From Pseudoalteromonas rubra (GTDB lineage Bacteria; Pseudomonadota; Gammaproteobacteria; Enterobacterales; Alteromonadaceae), in assembly GCF_000967655.1 (NCBI RefSeq), contig NZ_JXYA01000041.1, positions 48,998 to 112,997 on the forward strand: a DNA stretch of 64,000 bases, given 5' to 3'. The stretch's first letter is position 1, and each line of letters starts with the position of its first letter. Below, one piece after another: positions 9,221 to 18,048 of this stretch. Both the position numbers and the translations under genes were made by a program. The notes under the pieces are model-generated. The model was not told the origin of the DNA and did not search any database. It worked only from the letters and a program-made list of their open reading frames with translations.

Positions 9221-10144
9221 TTATTCGTTGACGTAATCCAGCCAGTTTTGCGGGTCGTCACTTTGCCCTTTCACCAGGTCAAAGTAAGCCTGCTGAAGCT
9301 CGGCAGTGATTGGTCCGCGTTGGCCATCACCCACCTGAATTTGATCCACACTGCGTACCGGTACCACTTCGGCCGCGGTGCCCACCATAAAGAACTCATC
9401 CGCCAGATACAGACCTTCACGGGCGATAGGCTCTTCTCTGACTTCATAGCCACGGGCTTTGGCCAGATGCATAATGGTGTCACGGGTTAAACCGGGCAAA
9501 ATGCTGGCGGTGGTTGGCGGGGTATAGATAATGCCCTTGCGGATCACGAACAGGTTCTCACCGGCGCCTTCACTTAAATAGCCGTTAACATCCAGTGCGA
9601 TGCCTTCAACATAGCCATGGCGCTTAGCTTCTGCGGTGATCAGCTGCGAGGATAAATAGTTCCCCCCCGCTTTGGCTGCGGTTGGCATGGTATTAGGTGC
9701 CAGGCGCTGCCATGAAGACACACACGCATCCACGCCGTTCTCCAGACTGCCTTCACCCAGATAAGCGCCCCACTCCATTGCCGCAACGGTCACTTCCGCG
9801 CGGTGTGATTTTGGGTGTACGCCCAGACCCACGTGGCCTAAAAAAGCAAAAGGACGCAGATAAGCATTGGTGAAACCATTTTTAGCCACCGCGTCTTTAC
9901 ATGCCTGCATGATCTCTTCCTGGGTGAAAGGGATCTCGATGCGATAAATTTTGGCCGAATCAAATAAACGCTGAATATGATCCTTGAGACGGAAAATAGC
10001 CGGACCCTTTGGCGTATCGTACGCGCGGATCCCTTCAAATACGGAGCTCCCATAATGAATGGCGTGACTGAGCACATGCGTGGTTGCTTGCTCATAAGGG
10101 ATCAATTCGCCGTTGTGCCAAATGTATTGTGAAGTTTGTGTCAT
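9221..10144 (-). CDS. ilvE: Branched-chain amino acid aminotransferase
   Basis: This class IV PLP aminotransferase (307 aa) makes the last step to valine, leucine and isoleucine. AKAGGNYLSSQL carries the PLP lysine, and LSEGAGENLFVI and MVGTAAEVVPVRSVD match the E. coli enzyme. It follows ilvM by 18 bases and precedes ilvD by about 110 bases. I see no clear hairpin in that ilvE-ilvD gap. Confidence 0.96.
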   Translation of the reverse strand: MTQTSQYIWHNGELIPYEQATTHVLSHAIHYGSSVFEGIRAYDTPKGPAIFRLKDHIQRLFDSAKIYRIEIPFTQEEIMQACKDAVAKNGFTNAYLRPFAFLGHVGLGVHPKSHRAEVTVAAMEWGAYLGEGSLENGVDACVSSWQRLAPNTMPTAAKAGGNYLSSQLITAEAKRHGYVEGIALDVNGYLSEGAGENLFVIRKGIIYTPPTTASILPGLTRDTIMHLAKARGYEVREEPIAREGLYLADEFFMVGTAAEVVPVRSVDQIQVGDGQRGPITAELQQAYFDLVKGQSDDPQNWLDYVNE

Positions 10145-10162
10145 TACTTAAAACCTTATTTA

Positions 10163-10402
10163 TTATATTGCCTGCTGTAGTGTGTGCAGATCGACTGACT
10201 GCACTTCAACAAGCTTATTTAATTGTGACGTCAATAGATAGATGGGTTTGTCACTATCTACCGTCATTTTGACGTGAAATAACTCTTCGTGGCCCTGGAG
10301 CTCAAGTTGGGTCAGGCGAAACCCGCGATGACGGGCGACGCGCAAAAAACGCTCGACTGCGATGGCCTGGTTGTTTACCGCTACGGTGAGTTGGTGTTTC
10401 AT
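10163..10402 (-). CDS. ilvM: Acetolactate synthase isozyme II small (regulatory) subunit
   Basis: This 79-residue ACT-domain protein begins MKHQLTVAVNNQ and has the length and position of E. coli IlvM. It is too short to be the 160-residue IlvN/IlvH type. It pairs with the catalytic subunit encoded 28 bases upstream, as in AHAS II, which is classically resistant to valine feedback. Assignment rests on size, ACT-like pattern and operon position. Confidence 0.9.
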   Translation of the reverse strand: MKHQLTVAVNNQAIAVERFLRVARHRGFRLTQLELQGHEELFHVKMTVDSDKPIYLLTSQLNKLVEVQSVDLHTLQQAI

Positions 10403-10430
10403 GGTGTTCGCTCCGTCAAAGGAAGTAAAA

Positions 10431-12098
10431 TTAACTTTGCTGCTGCGTTTGCGTCAGCATTTCATGGTTTGCAGCGCCCGGCGGCACCAAAGGCCAGACG
10501 TTTTCTTTATCATCGATACAGGCATGCAATATATAAGGCCCTGTCGAGGCCAGTAATGCATCGACCGCACCATCAACTTCATCTGCGCGGGTGATGGTCT
10601 GCCCCGGTATACCAAACACCGCTGCAAGCTGCACAAAGTCCGGGTTGTCTGACAAGTTGGTCTCACTATAGCGGCCATCAAAAAAGAGCTGCTGCCACTG
10701 ACGTACCATGCCCAGGCGCTGGTTATCCAGAATAACGATTTTAACGGGCAAGTTGTTACGTCGTATGGTGGCCAGTTCCTGAATATTCATCATGATCGAG
10801 CCATCACCAGACACAGTGATCACCATGTCATCTGGGCGAGCAACCTGGGCACCGATGGCAGCCGGTAAACCAAACCCCATAGTCCCGGCTCCCCCACTGC
10901 TCAGGTGGTTGCTTGGGTGACTAAAGCGCATATGTTGTGCGACCCACATTTGATGCTGGCCCACGTCGCAACACACCACGCCGCTGTCTGGCATCAAACG
11001 ACTCAAGCGGTTGAGCAGATAAGGGGCGAACACTTTGTCGCCGGGGTAGTCGTAGCGCCAGGCGTGTTGTTCGGCCAGCGCGCTGATATGCGCTCGCCAG
11101 GGAGCCGGCGTCAGTTCGCCCTGTAATAAAGGTAGGGAGACTTTTAAATCAGCAATCAATGAAGCCGCAGCCGGTTTGCGCTTGCCCACTTCAGCCGGGT
11201 CAATGTCCAGGTGGATCACTTTGGCGGCGGCGGCAAATTTAGCCAGATTGCCCGTTACCCGGTCATCAAAGCGTGCACCGATACACACCAGTAAATCGCA
11301 CTTCTGCACCGCCAGGTTCGCCGCCTGACCCCCATGCATACCGAGCATCCCCAGGTCATACGCATAGTCGGGCTTGACGCTGCCCAGCGCTTTAAGCGTC
11401 GACACCGCAGGCATCTGTGTGCGCTGCAAAAAAGCCATTAACTCGGCCTGCGCATCCGCACTGTGAACACCGCCACCGACATAGGCAACCGGCTTTTTCG
11501 CCTGCGCCAGCAGCGCATTGGCCTTATCCAGCTCAAAACTCGACAACGGGGTTGGCTGATAAGCCTCGGCCTGCCAGGCATGAAAAGGCACCTGCGCTTG
11601 CTGAATGTCTTTTGGGATATCCACCAGCACCGGACCCGGGCGGCCAGACTGAGCGATATGCATTGCCTGCTGTAATACTTCAGCCAGATCTTCACCGCGC
11701 TCCACCATAAAGCTGTGCTTGGTGCAAGAAAGTGACATGCCCAGTACATCGACTTCCTGGAACGCATCGGAGCCAATCGCGGCCGTGGGCACCTGGCCGG
11801 TGATCGCCAGCAGCGGTACCGAATCCATCATGGCATCGGCCAGTGCGGTGATCAGATTAGTGGCACCCGGCCCTGATGTGGCAAAACACACGCCCAGCTT
11901 GCCAGTGCTTCTGGCATAACCAACCGCCGCAAACCCGGCGCCTTGCTCATGACGCGTCAGGTAGTGCTTTAGCGGCGCACCGTACAGCGCATCGTAAATC
12001 GGCATGATGGCTCCACCCGGATACCCGAATACCGAACTCACCCCTTGTTTTACCAGCATGTCTATAACCAATTGTGCGCCTGTCATTGTTTTGCCCAT
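10431..12098 (-). CDS. ilvG: Acetolactate synthase isozyme II large subunit
   Basis: This ThDP-dependent enzyme (555 aa) condenses pyruvate with pyruvate or 2-oxobutanoate. Visible are GYPGGAIMPIYDAL, the catalytic-glutamate region TRHEQGAGFAA, the FAD-binding middle domain and the ThDP/Mg motif GDGSIMMNIQELATI. The reading frame is intact, unlike the frameshifted ilvG of E. coli K-12. It is the first structural gene of ilvGMEDA, and the attenuator lies 30-70 bases upstream. Confidence 0.96.
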   Translation of the reverse strand: MGKTMTGAQLVIDMLVKQGVSSVFGYPGGAIMPIYDALYGAPLKHYLTRHEQGAGFAAVGYARSTGKLGVCFATSGPGATNLITALADAMMDSVPLLAITGQVPTAAIGSDAFQEVDVLGMSLSCTKHSFMVERGEDLAEVLQQAMHIAQSGRPGPVLVDIPKDIQQAQVPFHAWQAEAYQPTPLSSFELDKANALLAQAKKPVAYVGGGVHSADAQAELMAFLQRTQMPAVSTLKALGSVKPDYAYDLGMLGMHGGQAANLAVQKCDLLVCIGARFDDRVTGNLAKFAAAAKVIHLDIDPAEVGKRKPAAASLIADLKVSLPLLQGELTPAPWRAHISALAEQHAWRYDYPGDKVFAPYLLNRLSRLMPDSGVVCCDVGQHQMWVAQHMRFSHPSNHLSSGGAGTMGFGLPAAIGAQVARPDDMVITVSGDGSIMMNIQELATIRRNNLPVKIVILDNQRLGMVRQWQQLFFDGRYSETNLSDNPDFVQLAAVFGIPGQTITRADEVDGAVDALLASTGPYILHACIDDKENVWPLVPPGAANHEMLTQTQQQS

Positions 12099-12130
12099 TG
12101 CCCTTTGTCTTTGAATTTGGCCCTAAAACG

Positions 12131-12168
12131 AAAAAGCCCCCCGAACTTTTCAGTGCGGGGGGCTTTTT
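12131..12168 (-). terminator. ilv attenuator (intrinsic terminator before ilvG)
   Basis: Positions 12131-12143 and 12156-12168 are perfect inverted repeats (AAAAAGCCCCCCG against CGGGGGGCTTTTT) with a 12-base loop. On the minus-strand transcript this is a GC-rich hairpin ending in a U run, between ilvL and ilvG. It is the regulatory terminator of the operon, not an end-of-gene terminator. Confidence 0.92.
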
Positions 12169-12189
12169 GCTAATACTTTTCGAACAGCA

Positions 12190-12261
12190 CTAACCAGCCC
12201 CCGCGGTAATAATAATCACCACGTTGATAACCACGACTAGTAGAGAAACTGTTTTTAACAT
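12190..12261 (-). CDS. ilvL: ilv operon leader peptide
   Basis: A 23-codon frame (ATG at 12261, TAG at 12190-12192) encodes a peptide with Leu7-Leu8-Val9-Val10-Val11-Ile12 and Val14-Val15-Ile16-Ile17-Ile18-Thr19. This is a leader for attenuation by charged tRNAs for Leu, Val and Ile, like E. coli ilvL. Codons 20-22 (GCGGGGGCT, positions 12196-12204) can pair with the 5' arm of the attenuator, with one bulged C. A ribosome stalled on the Val/Ile codons would leave that segment free to form an antiterminator. The leader has a weak ribosome site (AAGAG) 7 bases upstream. Confidence 0.9.
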   Translation of the reverse strand: MLKTVSLLVVVINVVIIITAGAG

Positions 12262-12341
12262 GTCACTGCTCTTTTTAAATAAACGATTAGGTTGCACATA
12301 CTTTAGACACGCCTTAAGCGCGCTGCTGTGCTCTTTTTTTA

Positions 12342-12371
12342 TTAGTAACCCGTGAGACCCTAACAAGTCAA
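12342..12371 (-). promoter_or_regulatory. Probable ilvLGMEDA promoter
   Basis: Read on the minus strand, TTGACT (12366-12371) is followed after 18 bases by TACTAA (12342-12347). This is a reasonable sigma-70 promoter about 80 bases upstream of the ilvL start, which leaves room for a normal leader RNA. It was assigned by eye. Confidence 0.55.
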
Positions 12372-12603
12372 CCCCAAAAACTATGCTCTTTTTTCATCTA
12401 AAGCGAAGCATAAATAAAACTTTATCCAAAAAGCAGCGACTTTAGAGATAAAAAATACCCTTTTTAAACATCCTCTCCCTTTTGAGCTGACGTGAATGAT
12501 CTTTCCCACACAATTCATTCTTTCCAGTCACATCATTAAATTTTTGTGATTTACTCTGAGAATTGTCTATGATGTGCCCACTTTTTAACATTTGGAGGAC
12601 GCC

Positions 12604-13485
12604 ATGCCTCACTTTATTCGCCTGACACATCTAATGGGTGTGCTCTTTATCGCCCTGTTTAGCCAGCTTGCAATTGCGCAACCCGCACTATGGAGTGTAG
12701 AAAAAAACGGGGTAACCTCTTACCTGTTTGGCACTGTGCATGTGGGTGACAGCAAAATGCACGGCCTGGATAACCGTATCAAAACGGCCATAGCAAACAG
12801 TCAGACGGTGGTAGTCGAGCTAAACACGCAAGCCATAGGTGCACTGGAGCTGCAACGCAGAACCCTGCCCTTTATGCTGCAAAAGCAGGGCCGCACCCTA
12901 AAAACCAGTTTATCCGCCGAGACCTATCAACAAATCCAGCGCTACTTTTCTGAGCGCCAGATTGACATAGCCCTGTTCGATAATTACCAACCCTGGTTTG
13001 TGATGCTGACGATTTTGCAGCTGGAATATCAAAAAGCCGGATTCAGTGAAGAATTTGGCATTGATAAACAAGTCATAGAGTATGCCGCAGGCTTAGACAA
13101 ACCCATTATGGAACTGGAAAGCCTGGAGCAGCAACTCGCCTTGTTCAGCGCTTTGGGCATTCAAAGCGACGCTATGCTGGTCGACACACTCAAGCAGGTG
13201 AAAGACTTTGACAGTTACTTTACCAAGATGATCAACGCCTGGAAAAATGGAGATTATCAGCAGCTTGATGTGTTTTATAAGCTCAGCTTTGATGACAGCA
13301 AATATGGTCAGCAAGCCGAACAGGTGATGCTCATTGAGCGTAACAATAACTGGGTAACAAGCCTCACCCCTAAGCTTGCCAACAGGTCTCATTTTATTGC
13401 CGTTGGTGCGCTGCACTTGCCACAACAGCATGGCCTGATTAAGCAGTTACAGGCTCAAGGTTTTAAGGTGGAACGCATCAAGTGA
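12604..13485 (+). CDS. TraB/GumN family exported protein
   Basis: The product (about 293 aa) has an N-terminal signal peptide (hydrophobic residues to about 25, ending IAQPALWSV). The GumN/TraB fold follows, with the LFGTVHVGD motif near residue 45 and a C-terminal AVGALHLPQQHGLI. Family members are metal-dependent peptidase-like proteins of mostly unknown substrate, exported to the periplasm. I prefer the ATG at 12604, with GGAGG at 12594-12598, over the upstream TTG. It is divergent from the ilv operon, and the 340-base gap carries both promoters. Confidence 0.85.
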   Translation: MPHFIRLTHLMGVLFIALFSQLAIAQPALWSVEKNGVTSYLFGTVHVGDSKMHGLDNRIKTAIANSQTVVVELNTQAIGALELQRRTLPFMLQKQGRTLKTSLSAETYQQIQRYFSERQIDIALFDNYQPWFVMLTILQLEYQKAGFSEEFGIDKQVIEYAAGLDKPIMELESLEQQLALFSALGIQSDAMLVDTLKQVKDFDSYFTKMINAWKNGDYQQLDVFYKLSFDDSKYGQQAEQVMLIERNNNWVTSLTPKLANRSHFIAVGALHLPQQHGLIKQLQAQGFKVERIK

Positions 13486-13581
13486 CTATCTTAAACGCGA
13501 CTTTTTTGTGTCTCTTTTAAACCTTCTCGATTTACTTCGCGTCTCAGAGATATCAATACCCTACACTCGAAGGACAACAGG

Positions 13582-14196
13582 ATGAGAAAAAATATTATGA
13601 TTGGGGCACTGCTGGTGCTCAGTGCCGCCGCGCAGGCAAAAGAGACACGCACACTGACACAGACTTTTGAGCTGGCCGACAGTAAAGAGCTGGAAATTCA
13701 GTTTCCGATTGGCAAACTCAAAACCGAAAGCCATACGGGCAAAACCATTGAGGTCACCATCGTCCTTGAGCCTGCTGAATACGACCTGGATAACATGGCA
13801 GGTGTGCTGGAAGACGTGCAACTGGACAGTCGCCGGGCAGGCGACGACTTGAGCCTGAGCATCAATAATAAGTATGTAAAACAACACTGGACTGTGAAAG
13901 TACCCGAGTCGATGGAGCTGGATGTTGAAATTGATGTCGGCAACGTCAAGCTGCTCGGATTAAACAATGATGCCGATGTCGAAATTGGCGTCGGTAATGT
14001 CAATATAGAGTCGAGTGCTAAAGACTTTCGCCGCGTACGATTTGACTCGGGTGTAGGAAAAACCCGCGTATCCGATCTGCCGGGTGAAGCCAATACCGAC
14101 CGTAACATGGTCGGTGAAACGTTGCGCTATCGCGGTGATGGTGAACATAGTCTCGATATCGAAGTAGGCGTTGGCAATATTACTCTGCGTCGCTAA
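13582..14196 (+). CDS. Exported DUF4097-like beta-repeat protein
   Basis: The product (204 aa) has a clear signal peptide (cleavage likely after AAAQA, residue 18). The body consists of short beta strands with repeated motifs: EIDVGNVKLLGLN, EIGVGNVNIES, DIEVGVGNITLRR. The repeating V-G-N turn pattern is typical of right-handed beta-solenoid DUF4097-like proteins. Function is unknown; a periplasmic or surface location is inferred. The last 17 bases overlap the 3' end of the kinase gene on the opposite strand. Confidence 0.75.
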   Translation: MRKNIMIGALLVLSAAAQAKETRTLTQTFELADSKELEIQFPIGKLKTESHTGKTIEVTIVLEPAEYDLDNMAGVLEDVQLDSRRAGDDLSLSINNKYVKQHWTVKVPESMELDVEIDVGNVKLLGLNNDADVEIGVGNVNIESSAKDFRRVRFDSGVGKTRVSDLPGEANTDRNMVGETLRYRGDGEHSLDIEVGVGNITLRR

Positions 14197-15937
14197 ACGA
14201 TAAAATTTTGCCCAGGGCGCGCTCCAGTGCCGCCTGCTCTACCGGCTTAAACAAATAGTCGGTCGCGCCCAATTGCATGGCCGACTTAATCGCCTGCTCA
14301 GAGGTGTTTGCCGTCAGTACCAGGATCGGTGTCGATAACATCAGGGTCTGGCGGATCTCCTTGATGGCTTTAAAGCCATCCATGATGGGCATGTTCAAGT
14401 CCATCAGGATCACATCAAAAGATTGATGCGCTAGTACGTCAACAGCCTGCCCGCCATGGCTGGCATGAATGCTAGTTATGGCCATACTCTCAAGCATTTT
14501 TTCGATGATTTTGGCATTCAATTGATTGTCTTCTACCAGCAACACTTTACTGTTGCGGGCCACACCACTGACTTGCTCCGGCTCCGGAAGCCGCTTCAAA
14601 GGCACACTGAGCAGCGCTTTTGTGCCGTGCGGCTCACGGGCAACAAACGCCAACTCACCAGACATAATCGCCAGCAGCAGGTTGCAGCGTGCCAGACCCA
14701 GCTGCAAGCCCTGAAAGTGGTGCCCATTCGGATTGTTTTCCGTGGGCGGTGCATTAACCAAGGCAATATTAAAACCCGGCCCGCTGTCTTCTATTTCACA
14801 GTAAAAGCGCCAGTTCACTTCTTCATCCTGCGCGCTGACCTGTTCAACCCGGGCAGACAAGCTGACGCCGCCCTGCTCTGTAAACTTCACTGCATTATCA
14901 AGTAACTGGCCTATCACCCAGCTCAGACGTTCATGATCGCATTCAAAGATTTTTTCGCTGTGGCTGTTAAAGTGATAGCTAAAATCCAGGCCTTTCTCTC
15001 TGGCTAACAACCGATAAGTAGCGACAGGCTGCCCCAGCGTGTCGGTCAGCCGAGCCGGATGGCAATTCAGTTCAGGTTCCTGTTCGTCAGACAGTCGGTT
15101 GTAGTCTTCCACAGACGCGATCAGGGCTTTTAACTGCTGGGCCGCCTTGTTCGCCTGCGCCAGATAACCCTCACGCTGAGATTCCTGGTACAAGTGCAAA
15201 TACCCTAGCACCGCCTGTAACGGGGTTCGCAATTCGTGGCTGGCACGGGCCAGAAACATCGCCCGGCTTTGATTGGCATGCTCTGCTTTTTGGCGTGTTT
15301 GCTGCAACCGCTCAATGGCGCTGGCGATACTGCGCTCCATCGGAAAAAAGATCCACTTAATCTCCGCCAAAAGCAGAAAAAGCCCCAGCAACCACATCAG
15401 CAGTTGCAGGTTTCTGAGCCGCTCTATCTTGCCATTGGTAAAGTCTTCGAACAGCAATACGGCATGATCCAAATCTTGCAGCAACAACTGAGAACGGGTG
15501 TGAATTTCCTGGATCTGACTTAAACTGGGCTGATTAGCTGCGTTTGATAACAGCGCCATGTACTGTTTTAACTGGTTATCCAAGTCCCCTGGCTGGGTAA
15601 AATACCAGCTATGTAGTTCTTCATTCAGGTGCACATAATCGTCGCCATCGCGCATCAGCAAAAAGTCATGGTTACTTTGCAACAGCTGCAATGCATTGCT
15701 CAGAGCCTGACGGTTTGCAGCCACATTTTGCTCACCCATGATGATCACATACTCCAGGTGCAGCGCCGCTTTTTGCGACAGCATACGCTGCATACCCGCA
15801 ATATTAATTACCCTGGCGGCCTGTTTTTGCTGCTCCAGCAGATACAAAGTCAGCCCGGTTGTCATTGTCAGCAACAACAACATAATCACCAACGCGACCA
15901 GGTATTTCAGGCGATAGCGCGTAACTAGATTGTTCAA
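14180..15937 (-). CDS. Hybrid sensor histidine kinase/response regulator
   Basis: The product (585 aa) has two membrane helices (about 13-34 and 178-195) flanking a periplasmic helical sensor. The sensor begins VINIAGMQRMLSQKAALH, the PilJ/NIT-like type seen in nitrate-type sensors. The HisKA box SHELRTPL (His234), an HATPase_c domain with DNAVKF and GLQLGLARC, and a C-terminal receiver with MDLNMPIMDG (Asp near residue 510) follow. Such hybrids pass phosphate to a separate Hpt protein or act as phosphorelay kinases. No partner regulator is adjacent, so the output is unknown. Confidence 0.9.
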   Translation of the reverse strand: MNNLVTRYRLKYLVALVIMLLLLTMTTGLTLYLLEQQKQAARVINIAGMQRMLSQKAALHLEYVIIMGEQNVAANRQALSNALQLLQSNHDFLLMRDGDDYVHLNEELHSWYFTQPGDLDNQLKQYMALLSNAANQPSLSQIQEIHTRSQLLLQDLDHAVLLFEDFTNGKIERLRNLQLLMWLLGLFLLLAEIKWIFFPMERSIASAIERLQQTRQKAEHANQSRAMFLARASHELRTPLQAVLGYLHLYQESQREGYLAQANKAAQQLKALIASVEDYNRLSDEQEPELNCHPARLTDTLGQPVATYRLLAREKGLDFSYHFNSHSEKIFECDHERLSWVIGQLLDNAVKFTEQGGVSLSARVEQVSAQDEEVNWRFYCEIEDSGPGFNIALVNAPPTENNPNGHHFQGLQLGLARCNLLLAIMSGELAFVAREPHGTKALLSVPLKRLPEPEQVSGVARNSKVLLVEDNQLNAKIIEKMLESMAITSIHASHGGQAVDVLAHQSFDVILMDLNMPIMDGFKAIKEIRQTLMLSTPILVLTANTSEQAIKSAMQLGATDYLFKPVEQAALERALGKILSFSDAE

Positions 15938-16110
15938 ATCATCCCTCCATATGCCAGCCTAATCATCCAGGCGCCAGACTCTTTTCCAGTTTAGATTAAA
16001 TTTCAAACTTTTGCCGACAGTGGCTTGACACCCAGACGGCCAAAATGTTTCAATGCGCTCGTACCCTATTTTATCCAGACGGCCATGCATCCAAAAAGCG
16101 TGGACGTCTT

Positions 16111-16284
16111 AGGGCTGGAAGAGGTGCGTTATTCAGGTATTTGAGTGGAGGAGAGCAAACTCCCGCGAAACTCAAAGAGGGGAATTAACGCCGAGAAGCA
16201 CTGCGTTTTGCTTACGTAATGCTTCGGGCGACTGGGTTGAATCCCAGCGACTGTCACCAACACATTTGGTGGAGAGCTTCTGGT
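16111..16284 (+). promoter_or_regulatory. Lysine riboswitch (L box)
   Basis: The untranslated leader of dapA carries L-box landmarks in order: GGAAGAGGTGCG (16117-16128), GAGGGGAATTAACGCCGAG (about 16177-16196), CTGGGTTGAATCCCAG and ACTGTCACC (about 16231-16258), then GGAGAGCTTCTGG (16271-16283). The closing P1 helix can form between CTGGAAG (16115-16121) and CTTCTGG (16277-16283). The aptamer binds lysine and normally switches off lysine synthesis or transport genes. A possible -35 TTGACA lies at 16025-16030 with a poor -10, so the promoter is unresolved. Confidence 0.93.
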
Positions 16285-16293
16285 CTTAGAAAC

Positions 16294-16319
16294 AATATGG
16301 CCAGCGGCCTATTCTTTTT
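16294..16319 (+). terminator. Riboswitch expression-platform terminator
   Basis: Ten bases after the L box, AATA-T-GGCC (16294-16302) pairs with GGCCTATT (16306-16313) around the loop AGC, with one bulged T, and is followed by CTTTTT (16314-16319). It is a short intrinsic terminator placed where a lysine-bound riboswitch would stop transcription. Confidence 0.65.
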
Positions 16320-16371
16320 AAGTCCATTGCTCTTCGAATTTTAAACGGTTCGGAGCGGGACTCTTTCCTGA

Positions 16372-16398
16372 CTACCGGACCAGCAAGAAGTTCGGTAG
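16372..16398 (+). promoter_or_regulatory. Hairpin covering the dapA ribosome binding site
   Basis: CTACCGGAC (16372-16380) pairs with GTTCGGTAG (16390-16398), nine pairs with one G-U, around a 9-base loop. The 3' arm includes the GGTAGAG ribosome site immediately before the dapA ATG at 16401. This hairpin could block translation and might be a second control layer below the riboswitch terminator. It was found by eye and its stability is not computed. Confidence 0.55.
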
Positions 16399-16400
16399 AG

Positions 16401-17297
16401 ATGAAATCACACGTTCAGTTATCTAACCAGTTATCTGACTACCCGTTATGGACGGCTTTGGTCACGCCCTTTGATGCATGCGATCAGGTCGATTATCACA
16501 GTTTACAGCAACTCGTCGCACAGCAGGTCGAGGCCAACAATGGCATTTTGCTGCTTGGCAGTACCGGAGAAGGCCTGGCCCTGACCCTGGCCGAACAACG
16601 CAAAATCGTCGAGTTTGTCTGCGCGCTCGCACCTGAGGTGCCAATCATGGTGGCCGTTGGCGGCATTAATCTGGCAGCCCAGTTAGAATGGGTTGAGTTT
16701 TGTAATAGCCAAAATATCGATGCCCTGCTACTGGGCTCGCCCGTTTATGCCAAACCCGGAGTAGTGGGTCAGACGCAGTGGTTCGACGCGTTGCTCAGTA
16801 CCGCTGAGGTGCCCTGTATGATCTACAATGTCCCCGGGCGCAGCGCCGTTGCAATCGCGCCCGAAGTACTGACCAATCTGGCACATCACGACAACCTTTG
16901 GGCACTCAAAGAGGCCAGCGGCGACATAGTCACGTTTGAGGCCTTTCGCCGTGCCTTGCCTACTTTGGCCATTTACAGTGGTGACGACGCATTGATGCCC
17001 TATTTTGCACAAGCCGGTGCGGCCGGATTGGTTTCTGTGGCAGCCAATGCCTGGCCCGCCCAAACCGCAGAGTTTGTTCGCCGTGCATTGAGTGGCACCA
17101 GCCCCAACCTGTTTACCACCTGGGCCGATGCCATCCATAGCCTGTTTGCCGTCGCTAATCCCATCCCGGTAAAAACGCTGATGCACTTGCAGGGCCAGCT
17201 GGCAACGCCACACCTCAGGCCCCCACTAACACACTTGGAACTGACAAATCACGCGGCACTACATGCCGCCAACGAACAGATTTTATCCTGGAATTAA
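16401..17297 (+). CDS. dapA: 4-hydroxy-tetrahydrodipicolinate synthase (DapA family)
   Basis: DapA condenses pyruvate with aspartate semialdehyde, the first step of the DAP/lysine branch. The product (298 aa) has the family GSTGEG box near residues 53-58, Tyr142 in MIYNVPGRS, and the Schiff-base lysine Lys170 in ALKEASGD. NPIPVKTLM near the C-terminus also matches DapA. It is the first gene behind the lysine riboswitch, which supports a lysine role over the sialate or keto-sugar aldolase branches of the same family. Ten bases separate it from dapD. Confidence 0.9.
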   Translation: MKSHVQLSNQLSDYPLWTALVTPFDACDQVDYHSLQQLVAQQVEANNGILLLGSTGEGLALTLAEQRKIVEFVCALAPEVPIMVAVGGINLAAQLEWVEFCNSQNIDALLLGSPVYAKPGVVGQTQWFDALLSTAEVPCMIYNVPGRSAVAIAPEVLTNLAHHDNLWALKEASGDIVTFEAFRRALPTLAIYSGDDALMPYFAQAGAAGLVSVAANAWPAQTAEFVRRALSGTSPNLFTTWADAIHSLFAVANPIPVKTLMHLQGQLATPHLRPPLTHLELTNHAALHAANEQILSWN

Positions 17298-17307
17298 GAG
17301 ACTCCCT

Positions 17308-18048
17308 ATGACCTGGTCAACACTATTAGATAATTTAGAAAACGGTTCACAACGTGCAGCAAGTCAAGACGAGCACGGTAACTGGCATGCCAATGTCGAA
17401 GTTAAAGAAGGTATTCTGGCAGCCTTTCGTGCCGGTCAAAACACCGAATATCCCGGTGGCTTTGTCGATAAAGACAACCTGGCGCCACGCGGCTTTGCCG
17501 CCGAGGATGCGGTTCGTATGGTGCCCGGAGGCAGCAGCGTGCGCCGCGGTGCCTATGTAGCCCCCGGCACCATCATAATGCCACCAGCCTACGTCAATAT
17601 CGGTGCCTATATCGACAGCGGCACTATGGTCGACAGCCACGCGCTGGTGGGCTCCTGCGCCCAGATTGGTAAAAATGTTCACCTCAGTGCGGCTGTGCAG
17701 ATCGGTGGCGTACTGGAGCCGGTTGGTGCCAGCCCGGTGGTGGTTGAGGATGATGCGTTCATCGGTGCAGGCTGTGTGCTGGTCGAAGGCGTTGTGGTAA
17801 AACAAGGCGCGGTGCTGGCACCGGGAGTGCGCTTGTCTGCCAGTATCCCGGTCTATGACTGTGTCAATGAGCGTACGCTGGAAAAAGGCGAAGCCATTCC
17901 CCCATTTGCCATAGTGATCCCCGGTTCGCGTCCGGCTTCCAGTGACTGGGCCAAAGCACAAGGGCTGAGCATGTCCTGTGCATTGATTGTCAAATACCGC
18001 GACGAGCAAAGTGACGCCTCATTAGAACTTGAAGAGGTGCTGCGCTAA
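17308..18048 (+). CDS. dapD: Tetrahydrodipicolinate N-succinyltransferase (DapD family)
   Basis: This left-handed beta-helix acyltransferase (246 aa) transfers succinate to tetrahydrodipicolinate. VRMVPGGSSVRRGAYVAPG, NIGAYIDSGTMVDSHALVGS, CAQIGKNVHLS and IGGVLEPVGASPVVVEDD follow E. coli DapD closely, and the succinyl-specific form is favoured over the acetyl-type DapH. It is slightly shorter than E. coli DapD (274 aa) at the N-terminus. Its last base is shared with the lysA-like start (TAATGA), so translation is coupled. Confidence 0.9.
   Translation: MTWSTLLDNLENGSQRAASQDEHGNWHANVEVKEGILAAFRAGQNTEYPGGFVDKDNLAPRGFAAEDAVRMVPGGSSVRRGAYVAPGTIIMPPAYVNIGAYIDSGTMVDSHALVGSCAQIGKNVHLSAAVQIGGVLEPVGASPVVVEDDAFIGAGCVLVEGVVVKQGAVLAPGVRLSASIPVYDCVNERTLEKGEAIPPFAIVIPGSRPASSDWAKAQGLSMSCALIVKYRDEQSDASLELEEVLR

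Noticed and set aside
17347..18009. 220-codon open frame on the minus strand
   Set aside because: It is antisense to dapD, which is unmistakable, and its His/Thr-rich translation looks like a shadow.
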